From contig DEKA01000007.1 of NCBI GenBank assembly GCA_002353635.1, forward strand, positions 1 through 18,971: 18,971 nt of DNA. The letters are read 5' to 3'. The stretch is from Lachnospiraceae bacterium UBA2734 (GTDB lineage Bacteria; Bacillota; Clostridia; Lachnospirales; Lachnospiraceae). Shown here one piece after another: positions 1 through 6,631 of this stretch. Under the pieces are notes generated by a model that was not told the origin of the DNA, searched no databases, and saw only the letters and a program-made list of their open reading frames with translations. A program made the position numbers and the translations under genes. Each line of letters begins with the position of its first letter. Within the stretch, counting starts at the first letter, position 1.

Positions 1-2
1 GC

Positions 3-1106
3 TGGTTCGGATTCAACGGCGGCTCCACCGTCTCCATGGCGAGCGCAGATGATGCGGCGACAGCTTCCCTTGTTTTCATGAACACGAACCTTGCTGCAGC
101 CGTGGCAACACTGGTAGCCATGATCTTCACATGGTGCAGATACGGCAAGCCCGATGTCTCCATGACATTCAACGCATCTCTCGCAGGCCTTGTCGCGATT
201 ACGGCAGGGTGCGACTGCGTGACACCTATGGGCGCATTCCTCATCGGTGTTGTCTCCGGTTTCATCGTTGTACTCTCTGTTGAGTTCTTTGATAATGTTG
301 CGAAAATAGACGACCCCGTCGGCGCCGTCTCCGTCCACATGGTTAACGGCATTTGGGGAACGATTGCAGTAGGTCTCTTCTCCACAGGAGCTGACGGCGT
401 AGGCAAGGGACTTTTCTACGGCGGCGGTCTCCACCAGCTGGGCCTTCAGGTTCTCGGTATCGTCTGCATCGACGCCTACGTTCTGGTCACAATGTTCATC
501 GCTTTTAAACTGATTGACCATTTCGTCGGCCTTCGCGTCCCGGAGAAGGTAGAGATCGAAGGTCTTGACATTCATGAGCACGGCCTTGCAAGCGCTTATT
601 CCGGCTTTGCCATCACAGATGTCACCAACATGGATATGGACGTCAACAGCAATACCGATCTTGGCGAAGAGGATTACGACAAGGCGCCTGACTACAAGAA
701 GGATGCAGCCGTCAAGGTTGTGAAGGCGCCCGGCGTCACAGAATCCGATACAGGCATGCATAAGGTCAGCATCATCTGCCGCCTTTCCAAGTTCGATGAG
801 CTGAAGAAGGCACTCAATGATCTCGGTGTGACCGGCATGACCATGACGCAGGTTATGGGCTGCGGCATCCAGAGGGGATCCACTGAGAGATACAGAGGCG
901 CAATCGTTGATTCCACACTTCTTCCCAAGGTTAAGGTTGAGGTCATCGTCTCCAAGATTTCTGTTGACAAGGTCATCGAGGCCGCCAAGAGAGCACTCTA
1001 TACAGGGCACATCGGTGACGGCAAGATTTTTGTTTACAACGTTGTCCGCGTAGTCAAGGTGAGAACCGGAGAAGAGGACTACGCAGCATTGCAGGATGTG
1101 GAGTAA
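3..1106 (+). CDS. amt: Ammonium transporter (Amt/MEP) fused to a C-terminal PII signalling domain, 5' end outside window
   Basis: The reading frame is open from base 3 (WFGFNGGST, a typical Amt motif), so the start lies upstream of the window. The first ~170 visible residues are the last transmembrane helices of an Amt channel. They include NTNLAAA and the helix VSVHMVNGIWGT, whose His (bases 336-338) matches the second pore histidine. A ~60-residue acidic linker follows, then a complete PII domain (about bases 760-1090) with T-loop (TERYRGAIV), B-loop (TGHIGDGKIFV) and C-loop (VRTGEED). Family knowledge: Amt conducts ammonium and free PII (GlnK) blocks it in response to ATP/ADP and 2-oxoglutarate; here the regulator is tethered. 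The tyrosine that enteric PII proteins uridylylate (Tyr51) is Val (bases 906-908), while the Tyr46 equivalent is kept. Control is therefore probably by ligands alone. A terminator follows at 1235-1279. Confidence 0.93.
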   Translation, partial: WFGFNGGSTVSMASADDAATASLVFMNTNLAAAVATLVAMIFTWCRYGKPDVSMTFNASLAGLVAITAGCDCVTPMGAFLIGVVSGFIVVLSVEFFDNVAKIDDPVGAVSVHMVNGIWGTIAVGLFSTGADGVGKGLFYGGGLHQLGLQVLGIVCIDAYVLVTMFIAFKLIDHFVGLRVPEKVEIEGLDIHEHGLASAYSGFAITDVTNMDMDVNSNTDLGEEDYDKAPDYKKDAAVKVVKAPGVTESDTGMHKVSIICRLSKFDELKKALNDLGVTGMTMTQVMGCGIQRGSTERYRGAIVDSTLLPKVKVEVIVSKISVDKVIEAAKRALYTGHIGDGKIFVYNVVRVVKVRTGEEDYAALQDVE

Positions 1107-1234
1107 TCCGTCAGATCAGAATTTTATCTGATGGGAGGGCCCATCCTTATCCGAAAAGGCATCTCCTGACATCGCCGGAGACGCCAATCACTTACATTTT
1201 ACAAACTTCCTGTTATTTGTTTCTTCCTGTCCAT

Positions 1235-1279
1235 GGGGCGGCCCGGAATTCCTTTTGGGGTTCCGGGCCGCCCCTCTTT
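1235..1279 (+). terminator. Intrinsic terminator after amt
   Basis: Perfect 14-bp GC-rich stem (1235-1248 with 1261-1274), 12-nt loop, followed by TCTTT. The T-tract is short. It lies about 130 bp after the amt stop codon. Two weaker hairpins lie between (1115-1132, ATCAGA/TCTGAT; 1130-1145, GATGGG/CCCATC). Confidence 0.7.
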
Positions 1280-1305
1280 GGCTCTCACACAGATTGGTGT
1301 ATCAT
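1278..1305 (+). promoter_or_regulatory. Possible promoter of the HD-hydrolase gene
   Basis: TTGGCT (1278-1283), 16-bp spacer, TATCAT (1300-1305), directly after the amt terminator. The -35 is poor. The 9-mer GTGTATCAT at 1297-1305 recurs at 1348-1356, so a second start site or an operator half-site is also possible. Confidence 0.3.
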
Positions 1306-1401
1306 ATATATGCCGCGAGGCGGGGAGCTTCAAAGCGTCAGGGCTGCGTGTATCATGTGCAGCCGGGAGAGAGTATATTTTCAGCAGTCAGGAGGACATC
1401 C

Positions 1402-2463
1402 ATGAGCTACATCTGCACAGCATCAGGCGTGCACTTTGATCCGGTACACCCGGATCCGGATAAAATCAGCATTAAGGACATCGCACATTCACTTGCATTT
1501 TTGTGCAGAGGAGGCGGACACAGCCGGATCTTCTACAGCGTCGCCCAGCACTGCATCGCGTGTGCCAGAGAAGCGGCCCAGCGGGGCCTCTCCGAGCGCA
1601 TACAGTTAGGGTGTCTGCTGCATGACGCGGCGGAAGCCTATATACAGGATGTCACAAGGCCTTTGAAGGAAGTTCTGCCGGAGTACTGTGCTATTGAAAA
1701 TGGTCTGCAGAAATGCATTTATAACCACTTCGTGACACTGCCTCTAAGTGATGAGGAGCTGCAGACGGTGAAGGACATCGACGACGACATGCTCGATCTG
1801 GAATTTCACCAGATTATGCCTGAGGATCTCGGCGGCCGCTATATGAATATTGTATCGAATCCTGTCTGCAAAGAGGAGAACCCCTCTGAAATCGCACTGC
1901 AGTATGAGGCCTTTGCGGCTGATCTTCTCGTGCGCATCCGCGGCACACAGATCCATGCGCCGGCTCTGCGCCCGGAGACAGGACTTGTGCAGCAGGATGA
2001 GTTTCAGAGAAAGCTCGCAAGGGTCCTTGGCATGTTCGCACAGGGTGAGTCTGCAAAGAAGGACTCTGCAGCCATTACAGACGGTACGCCTGATCAGGTC
2101 AGGGAAAAGACGGGCAGCAGACCGAGTATAGAAGAGGTCGCCCGTATACTGACCAATGCGGTTAATGCTAAAGCCAGGGCAGACGAGAGGCAAAACGGGC
2201 AGCAGGATGATGCAGACGACACCATTTCTTCTGATACCGACGTGGAAGAGGATATATCTGACGGCGGGGCAGAAGCTTCAGATGATCTGTCTGATGAAGG
2301 AAGCGATGACGACGGTATGGAGATGAAGCGCGCCTATATCGTGCATATGCTGCAGGATGGATATGATCCCACGAACATCGCTTACTTCTGCAATGTGGAT
2401 GAGGACTACGTGCGGGCAATTGCCAAGGCCATGGGGCTGGATACGAATGACAATGCGCAATAA
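1402..2463 (+). CDS. HD-domain phosphohydrolase (YfdR-like) with acidic linker and C-terminal helical segment
   Basis: The frame is open from 1255, but ATG 1402 is chosen: it has AGGAGG at 1390-1395 (6-nt spacing) and the conserved N-terminus MSYICTASGVHFDP starts there. The product is 353 aa. Residues 1-~190 form an HD metal-dependent hydrolase related to E. coli YfdR, with candidate metal ligands His50 (SVAQH), His74-Asp75 (LLHDAAEAY) and Asp127 (VKDIDDDML). This family often acts on nucleotides, but the substrate cannot be told from sequence. Residues ~267-304 are a very acidic Asp/Glu/Ser stretch. Residues 306-353 look like a small helix-turn-helix (GYDPTNIAYFCNVDEDYVRAIAKAMG). YfdR itself is only about 180 aa, so the second half is an addition. 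Neighbours are nitrogen and nucleotide genes, but it appears to be transcribed separately. Confidence 0.82.
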   Translation: MSYICTASGVHFDPVHPDPDKISIKDIAHSLAFLCRGGGHSRIFYSVAQHCIACAREAAQRGLSERIQLGCLLHDAAEAYIQDVTRPLKEVLPEYCAIENGLQKCIYNHFVTLPLSDEELQTVKDIDDDMLDLEFHQIMPEDLGGRYMNIVSNPVCKEENPSEIALQYEAFAADLLVRIRGTQIHAPALRPETGLVQQDEFQRKLARVLGMFAQGESAKKDSAAITDGTPDQVREKTGSRPSIEEVARILTNAVNAKARADERQNGQQDDADDTISSDTDVEEDISDGGAEASDDLSDEGSDDDGMEMKRAYIVHMLQDGYDPTNIAYFCNVDEDYVRAIAKAMGLDTNDNAQ

Positions 2464-2515
2464 ACGGATTTAAGGGAATTACTGTTCATTGCATGGCGAC
2501 TGAGGACGAAGAAGA

Positions 2516-2700
2516 GAACAGATAATTTTACAGCGTTCTTTACTTTCCCCCGCGGGTGATGTATCTTAAATTATCATATCTGTTCAGCACCCCATCTCAA
2601 ATTGCTCAATAATACGTCGCAATTCTTCGATGTGGGCGTTCAGAGGTTGCACAAGGTCCTGTGGACCTTGGTCCTGCAACGACCGGAGCGGAGACCTCCG
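2516..2700. other. Row of inverted repeats in the 555-bp spacer before pyrG
   Basis: The gene-free stretch 2464-3018 is mostly hairpins. From left: GAACA+GATAATTT (2516-2528) with AAATTATC (2568-2575) and TGTTC (2581-2585); AATTGC/GCAATT (2600-2605, 2619-2624), flanked by CATC/GATG; a strong hairpin at 2646-2680 (GTTGCA+CAAGGTCC, loop TGT, GGACCTTG, 4-nt bulge, TGCAAC); and a small GCGGA/TCCGC hairpin ending at 2700 just before the repeat at 2708-2785. None is followed by a T-tract, so I do not call them terminators. No credible ORF lies here. Confidence 0.6.
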
Positions 2701-2707
2701 CGTCTTG

Positions 2708-2785
2708 CCCGCCCCTTGGAAAGTCATTAAATCCGTCTGGTAAGCAAGCTTCCCATCCGGAATTTATGACTTTCCGAGGGGTGCT
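2708..2785 (+). repeat. Dispersed hairpin repeat, copy A
   Basis: Arms 2712-2734 and 2759-2781 are 23 nt each and pair at 21 of 23 positions (one a G-U). They enclose a 24-nt loop (2735-2758) that begins GTCTGGTAA and ends AGCTTCCCATCC. The flanks are CCCG on the left and TGCT on the right. Copies B (14649-14726, +) and C (14010-14087, -) have the same 23-24-23 layout. The left flank GCGTCTTGCCCG matches that of copy C at most positions. There is no T-tract on either side in either orientation, so it is not an ordinary terminator. Family not recognised. Confidence 0.85.
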
Positions 2786-2827
2786 GAATAGTTACCAATT
2801 GTCAAAGACTCGGCAGGATGCATCGAA

Positions 2828-2862
2828 GCAATGCAGGTGCATCCCCCGGCTGCACGCATTGC
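2828..2862 (+). other. Bulged hairpin upstream of pyrG
   Basis: GCAATGC (2828-2834), AG bulge, GTGCA (2837-2841), 9-nt loop, TGCAC (2851-2855), GCATTGC (2856-2862). No T-tract follows. It ends inside the possible pyrG -35 element, so it may be a DNA-level operator or a terminator remnant. Confidence 0.5.
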
Positions 2863-2887
2863 AGAAAGCGCAGCGAATACATGTAAA
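2859..2887 (+). promoter_or_regulatory. Weak candidate promoter for the pyrG operon
   Basis: TTGCAG (2859-2864), exact 17-bp spacer, TGTAAA (2882-2887). The hexamers are poor matches. A start near 2895 would put the strong leader hairpin (2892-2956) at the extreme 5' end of the mRNA. Confidence 0.3.
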
Positions 2888-2891
2888 AGAT

Positions 2892-2956
2892 AAAGGTGAC
2901 AAGGGCGTCAGATCAGGAAATGCACAGTATGCGTTCCCGGTGCCCCTGTCACCTTT
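2892..2956 (+). promoter_or_regulatory. Leader hairpin of pyrG
   Basis: A 15-nt arm at 2892-2906 (AAAGGTGACAAGGGC) pairs with 2942-2956 with a single A-C mismatch. A second hairpin nests inside (GGAA..TGC at 2916-2923 with GCGTTCC at 2931-2937). The stem ends 62 nt before the start codon and has no U-tract, so it is not a classical attenuator. The role is unknown; transcript protection or CTP-linked control are possibilities. The GGGC transcript start used for reiterative transcription at Bacillus pyrG is not evident. Confidence 0.55.
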
Positions 2957-3018
2957 CTGTAGTATTCCCAATTGTATTGGCAGACCAACAGACAGGAAGA
3001 GAGGACGGAGGAAAAAAG

Positions 3019-4623
3019 ATGAAGTACGTATTCGTGACAGGAGGCGTTGTCTCGGGACTTGGCAAGGGTATAACGGCTGCATCACTCGGGCGCCTGCTCA
3101 AGGCGCGCGGCTACAAGGTGACCATGCAGAAGTTTGACCCCTATCTGAACGTGGATCCGGGCACCATGAACCCGATCCAGCACGGCGAGGTGTTCGTCAC
3201 AGATGACGGAACGGAGACGGATCTCGACCTTGGCCACTACGAGCGCTTCATCGATGAGAACCTCACAAAGAAGTCGAATGTGACCTCCGGCAAGGTATAC
3301 TGGACCGTCATCAACAAGGAGCGCCACGGCGATTACGGCGGAGGCACCGTCCAGGTGATCCCTCATATCACCAACGAAATCAAGTCAAGATTCTACCGCC
3401 CGGAGAATCCGAAGGATGAGGACACGGTTGCGATCATCGAGGTCGGCGGCACTGTCGGCGATATCGAATCTCAGGCCTTCTACGAGGCCATCCGCCAGTT
3501 CATGCAGGAGGTTGGGCCAAAGAATGCCTGCATGATTCATGTGACCCTCATTCCTTATCTGTATGGCTCTGGAGAACTTAAGACCAAGCCGACCCAGCAG
3601 TCCGTAAAGGAGCTGCAGCAGATGGGCATTCGCGCTGACATCATTGTCTGCAGAAGCGAATATGAGATCCCGCAGTATCTGAAGGATAAGATTGCCCTGT
3701 TCTGCAACGTGCCGGGCAGCCATGTTCTGCAGAATCTGAATGCGGAGTCTATCTACGAGGTTCCGCTCATGATGGAGAAGGAGCACCTGGCACAGGCGGT
3801 GTGCGAGTGTCTCGATCTCCCCTGCCCGGAGCCTGATCTTACTGAGTGGACACAGATGGTCAATGACCTGCTTCATCCCGAGGGAGAGGTGGAGATCGCG
3901 CTGGTTGGAAAATATACGACCCTCCACGACGCCTATCTCTCCGTTGTCGAGGCGCTCCACCACGGCGGCATTGCGAACAAGGTAAAGGTCAACATCCGCT
4001 GGGTGGACTCCGAGGAAGTGGAGAGACAGGGATGCGAGGCTCTCCTCAAGGGAATCGACGGCATGATCATTCCCGGAGGCTTCGGCTCCCGCGGCACTGA
4101 GGGCATGATCATGGCAGCAGGATATGCGAGGAAGAACAACATTCCGTTCCTTGGCATCTGCCTTGGCATGCAGATGGCGATTGTTGAGTTCGCAAGAGAC
4201 GTTCTTGGCATGCACGATGCGAACAGCTCTGAGTTCGCGCCGGATACAATTCATCCCGTGATCGATCTGATGCCTGAGCAGAAGGATGTCGTTGACCTCG
4301 GCGGCACGATGCGTCTTGGCGCATATCCCTGCGTCCTCGACGAGGATTCCCTCGCATACCGTCTGTACGGCAAAAAGGACATCTCTGAGCGCCACAGACA
4401 CAGATGGGAGGTCAACAACGACTACAGAGATGCCCTGCAGAAGGCAGGAATGGATCTCTGCGGTCTCTCGCCCGACGGCAGAATTGTGGAGATGGTCGAG
4501 CTCAAGAACCATCCGTATTACATCGGCACACAGGCTCATCCCGAGTTCAAGTCAAGGCCGAACCACGCGCATCCTCTCTTCAACGGACTTGTGCATGCGG
4601 CCAAGGACTACAAGAAAGGATAA
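3019..4623 (+). CDS. pyrG: CTP synthase (glutamine hydrolysing)
   Basis: Makes CTP from UTP using ATP and ammonia released from glutamine, in the cytoplasm. The frame extends upstream, but ATG 3019 follows GGAGG (3007-3011) and begins the conserved MKYVFVTGGVVSGLGKG P-loop. The product is 534 aa, normal for the family. The N-terminal synthetase domain (to ~270) contains QKFDPYLNVDPGTMNP and the GEVFVTDDGTETDLDLGHYERF segment. The C-terminal class I glutaminase domain contains the oxyanion segment IPGGFGSRG, the nucleophile Cys in PFLGICLGMQ and the His-Glu pair in QAHPEFKSRP. The stop codon is 3 bp before glnA, so the two are almost certainly co-transcribed and probably translationally coupled: the glnA ribosome binding site lies inside the pyrG end. 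Confidence 0.98.
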   Translation: MKYVFVTGGVVSGLGKGITAASLGRLLKARGYKVTMQKFDPYLNVDPGTMNPIQHGEVFVTDDGTETDLDLGHYERFIDENLTKKSNVTSGKVYWTVINKERHGDYGGGTVQVIPHITNEIKSRFYRPENPKDEDTVAIIEVGGTVGDIESQAFYEAIRQFMQEVGPKNACMIHVTLIPYLYGSGELKTKPTQQSVKELQQMGIRADIIVCRSEYEIPQYLKDKIALFCNVPGSHVLQNLNAESIYEVPLMMEKEHLAQAVCECLDLPCPEPDLTEWTQMVNDLLHPEGEVEIALVGKYTTLHDAYLSVVEALHHGGIANKVKVNIRWVDSEEVERQGCEALLKGIDGMIIPGGFGSRGTEGMIMAAGYARKNNIPFLGICLGMQMAIVEFARDVLGMHDANSSEFAPDTIHPVIDLMPEQKDVVDLGGTMRLGAYPCVLDEDSLAYRLYGKKDISERHRHRWEVNNDYRDALQKAGMDLCGLSPDGRIVEMVELKNHPYYIGTQAHPEFKSRPNHAHPLFNGLVHAAKDYKKG

Positions 4624-4626
4624 AAA

Positions 4627-5835
4627 ATGCGTTCCTACGAAGAAGTAATCAACTATGTGGATGAGGAGAACGTCAAGTTTATCCGTCTTGCGTTCTTCGA
4701 TGTATACGGCGAGCAGAAGAATATCGCGATAATGCCCGGCGAGCTGCGCCGCGCATTTACAGAGGGCATCTCGATTGATGCCTCGAACATCGCGGGCTTT
4801 GGCGGTGAGGTAAAGAGCGATCTCTTCCTGAAGCCGGATCCGACTACCGTCTCTATCGTTCCGTGGAGACCGCTCGACGGCGCTGTGTGCAGAATGTTCT
4901 GCAATGTCTACTATCCTGATGGCAAGCCTTTTGAGAAGGATACGCGCTATATTCTCCGCCAGGCTGTTAAAGAGGCAAAGGACCTTGGTATCAGCATCAA
5001 CATAGGGCCTGAGGTGGAGTTCTATGTTTTCAAAGAGGATGAGAACGGACAGCCGACCAATATGCCGATTGACCGCGCAGGTTATATGGCTGTTGCGCCT
5101 GAGGACCGGGGGGAGAACCTTCGAAGGGATATCTGCTTCACGCTCCTTGAGATGGGCATCACACCCGAGGCTTCCCATCATGAGCAGGGACCCGGACAGA
5201 ATGAGGTTGATTTCCGCTACAGTGATCCCATGACGGCAGCGGACAATACATCGACCTTTAAGTGGGCGGTAAAAAACCTCGCGGATTCCAATGGCATGTG
5301 GGCAGATTTTTCACCAAAGCCCATGTGGGATCAGCCCGGCAACGGTATGCATCTGAATATCTCCGTGGAGAGTGCTGACGGCACAGATCACAACAAGGAA
5401 TTTATGGCCGGCATCATGAGGTATATCCGGGACATCACTATTTTCCTGGATCCGCAGGAGAAGTCCTATGAGAGATTCGGCAAGATGGAGGCGCCTTATT
5501 ATGTCAGCTGGTCCGCGCAGAACCGCTCGCAGCTCGTGAGAATTCCTGCAAGTCACTCAGGGCTGGATCGCATGGAGCTGCGCTCCCCTGATCCCACGGC
5601 CAACCCATACCTTGCTTATGCACTTCTGATCTATGCGGGGCTTGAGGGCATCCGTCAGGGCATGAAGCTCGATGCGCCCATGAACGTAAACCTTTACCGC
5701 GCGGATCCGGAGCTCACAAGGAAGCTCGACAAGCTCCCCGCACACCGCCAGGAAGCGATTTCCTGCGCAAGGGAGAGTGAGTTCGTCAGAAAACATCTGC
5801 CTGCCGAGTGCATCACGGCATATATTCAGCAGTAA
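4627..5835 (+). CDS. glnA: Glutamine synthetase, type I, short form
   Basis: Condenses glutamate and ammonia with ATP hydrolysis. Hallmarks: GPEVEFYVF (metal-binding Glu pair), the signature HHEQGPGQNEVDFRYSDP, an ATP-binding segment around NGMHLNISV, and the substrate segments NRSQLVRIPAS and RMELRSPDPTANPYLAYA. It has 402 aa against about 444 in Bacillus GlnA. The shortening is mostly near the C-terminus, where the last helices are missing. At the position of Bacillus Arg62 (feedback inhibition) the alignment by eye gives Gly60 (NIAGFGGEVKSD). No adenylylation tyrosine is apparent. AAAGGA at the end of pyrG (4615-4620) serves as ribosome binding site. The ANTAR regulator follows after 12 bp. 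It could instead be a GlnA-like gamma-glutamyl ligase, but the glutamate-site motifs and neighbours favour true GlnA. Confidence 0.92.
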   Translation: MRSYEEVINYVDEENVKFIRLAFFDVYGEQKNIAIMPGELRRAFTEGISIDASNIAGFGGEVKSDLFLKPDPTTVSIVPWRPLDGAVCRMFCNVYYPDGKPFEKDTRYILRQAVKEAKDLGISINIGPEVEFYVFKEDENGQPTNMPIDRAGYMAVAPEDRGENLRRDICFTLLEMGITPEASHHEQGPGQNEVDFRYSDPMTAADNTSTFKWAVKNLADSNGMWADFSPKPMWDQPGNGMHLNISVESADGTDHNKEFMAGIMRYIRDITIFLDPQEKSYERFGKMEAPYYVSWSAQNRSQLVRIPASHSGLDRMELRSPDPTANPYLAYALLIYAGLEGIRQGMKLDAPMNVNLYRADPELTRKLDKLPAHRQEAISCARESEFVRKHLPAECITAYIQQ

Positions 5836-5847
5836 AGGGAAGCGCAA

Positions 5848-6441
5848 ATGGCATTAACGGGAAAGGAAAGTTCATTACTGGTCGTCTCGGGAGGACAGAC
5901 GTCGTTCAATGCAATCCGCTCAGTTGTGCAGACCACGTTTTCCCGGATCGTAGGTGCCTCTTCCATGGCGCAGGCGCGCCAGATCATCTCCAAGGGCGGG
6001 ATCGATACGATCATCATCAATACGCCGGTGCCGGATGAATTCGGCGTTGACGCGGCGCTTGATCTGGCAGCGCGCAACCATTCGCTGTGCATTCTGGTTC
6101 TTATCAAGGCGGAGCAGTACGAGCAGGTCTGTTATAAGACGAAGGGAAGCGGAATTCTTCTGCTCACAAGGCCTCTGAAGGGACAGATGCTCCTGGAGGG
6201 CGCAAGGCTCCTTGTCAGTATGCGGGAGCGGATGGAGATTCTGGAAGAGAACAATAAAAAGCTCAAGAGGCGTCTCGACGATATGTCCATTGTGACGAGG
6301 GCGAAATGCCTTCTGATTGAGAAGAAGCATATGACGGAAGAGGAGGCTCATTATTACCTCGAGCGGGAGGCAATGGATGGGTCGCAGACCAAGCGCGAGA
6401 TCGCGGAATCGCTGATCGCGGAGCTGGCCGATGATACGTAA
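5848..6441 (+). CDS. ANTAR-domain regulator with degenerate receiver domain (NitR/AmiR-NasR type)
   Basis: 197 aa, ribosome binding site AGGGA at 5836-5840. Residues 8-120 fold like a response-regulator receiver, but the phosphorylation residues are gone: the acidic pair after the first strand is Ser14-Gly15, the phospho-acceptor position is Asn58 (TIIINTPVPDEFG) and the conserved Lys is Arg108 (LLTRPLKG). A coiled-coil helix spans ~125-145. The ANTAR domain is ~136-190, with AKCLLIEKKHMTEEEAHYYLEREAM. Known biology: ANTAR domains bind paired hexaloop hairpins in leader RNA and prevent termination. A similar gene, nitR, follows glnA in Clostridium saccharobutylicum. Last gene of the pyrG operon, so it probably controls nitrogen genes through a signal other than phosphorylation; PII or glutamine synthetase contact is speculative. 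Confidence 0.9.
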   Translation: MALTGKESSLLVVSGGQTSFNAIRSVVQTTFSRIVGASSMAQARQIISKGGIDTIIINTPVPDEFGVDAALDLAARNHSLCILVLIKAEQYEQVCYKTKGSGILLLTRPLKGQMLLEGARLLVSMRERMEILEENNKKLKRRLDDMSIVTRAKCLLIEKKHMTEEEAHYYLEREAMDGSQTKREIAESLIAELADDT

Positions 6442-6451
6442 ACTGACAGGG

Positions 6452-6481
6452 CGTGCGGGCATCCCGCGCGTCTTTTCTTTT
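6452..6481 (+). terminator. Intrinsic terminator of the pyrG-glnA-ANTAR operon
   Basis: CGTGCGGG (6452-6459), loop CAT, CCCGCGCG (6463-6470, one G-U pair), then TCTTTTCTTTT. It starts 11 bp after the stop codon. Confidence 0.9.
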
Positions 6482-6569
6482 GAAAATAAGATGCCAGTCT
6501 GGGACAGGAGTGCCCTCGGCCCACTCCCGGGCGAGCGTACTGCCTGAAAAGTGATCTGAGGTGTGCGGT

Positions 6570-6598
6570 TTGGCAATTGCGGGAGAGGGCTGTATAAT
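6570..6598 (+). promoter_or_regulatory. Sigma-A promoter of the oligoendopeptidase gene
   Basis: TTGGCA (6570-6575), 17-bp spacer, consensus TATAAT (6593-6598). The start codon is 33 bp further on, giving a short leader with AGGAGG at 6616-6621. Confidence 0.85.
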
Positions 6599-6631
6599 GT
6601 GCGCAAGTAATGATCAGGAGGAATTGACTGT

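Noticed and set aside
2708..2785. Hairpin repeat interpreted as an integron attC site
   Set aside because: There are no RYYYAAC/GTTRRRY core sites and no integrase gene in the window.
2892..2956. pyrG leader as a Bacillus-type reiterative-transcription attenuator
   Set aside because: No evident GGGC transcript start and no U-tract after the hairpin.
2661..3137. 158-codon open frame running across the repeat and into pyrG
   Set aside because: It covers hairpins, overlaps the pyrG start in another frame and has no ribosome binding site or domain.
3385..4539. 384-codon minus-strand open frame opposite pyrG
   Set aside because: Shadow of pyrG codon use. The translation has no recognisable domain.
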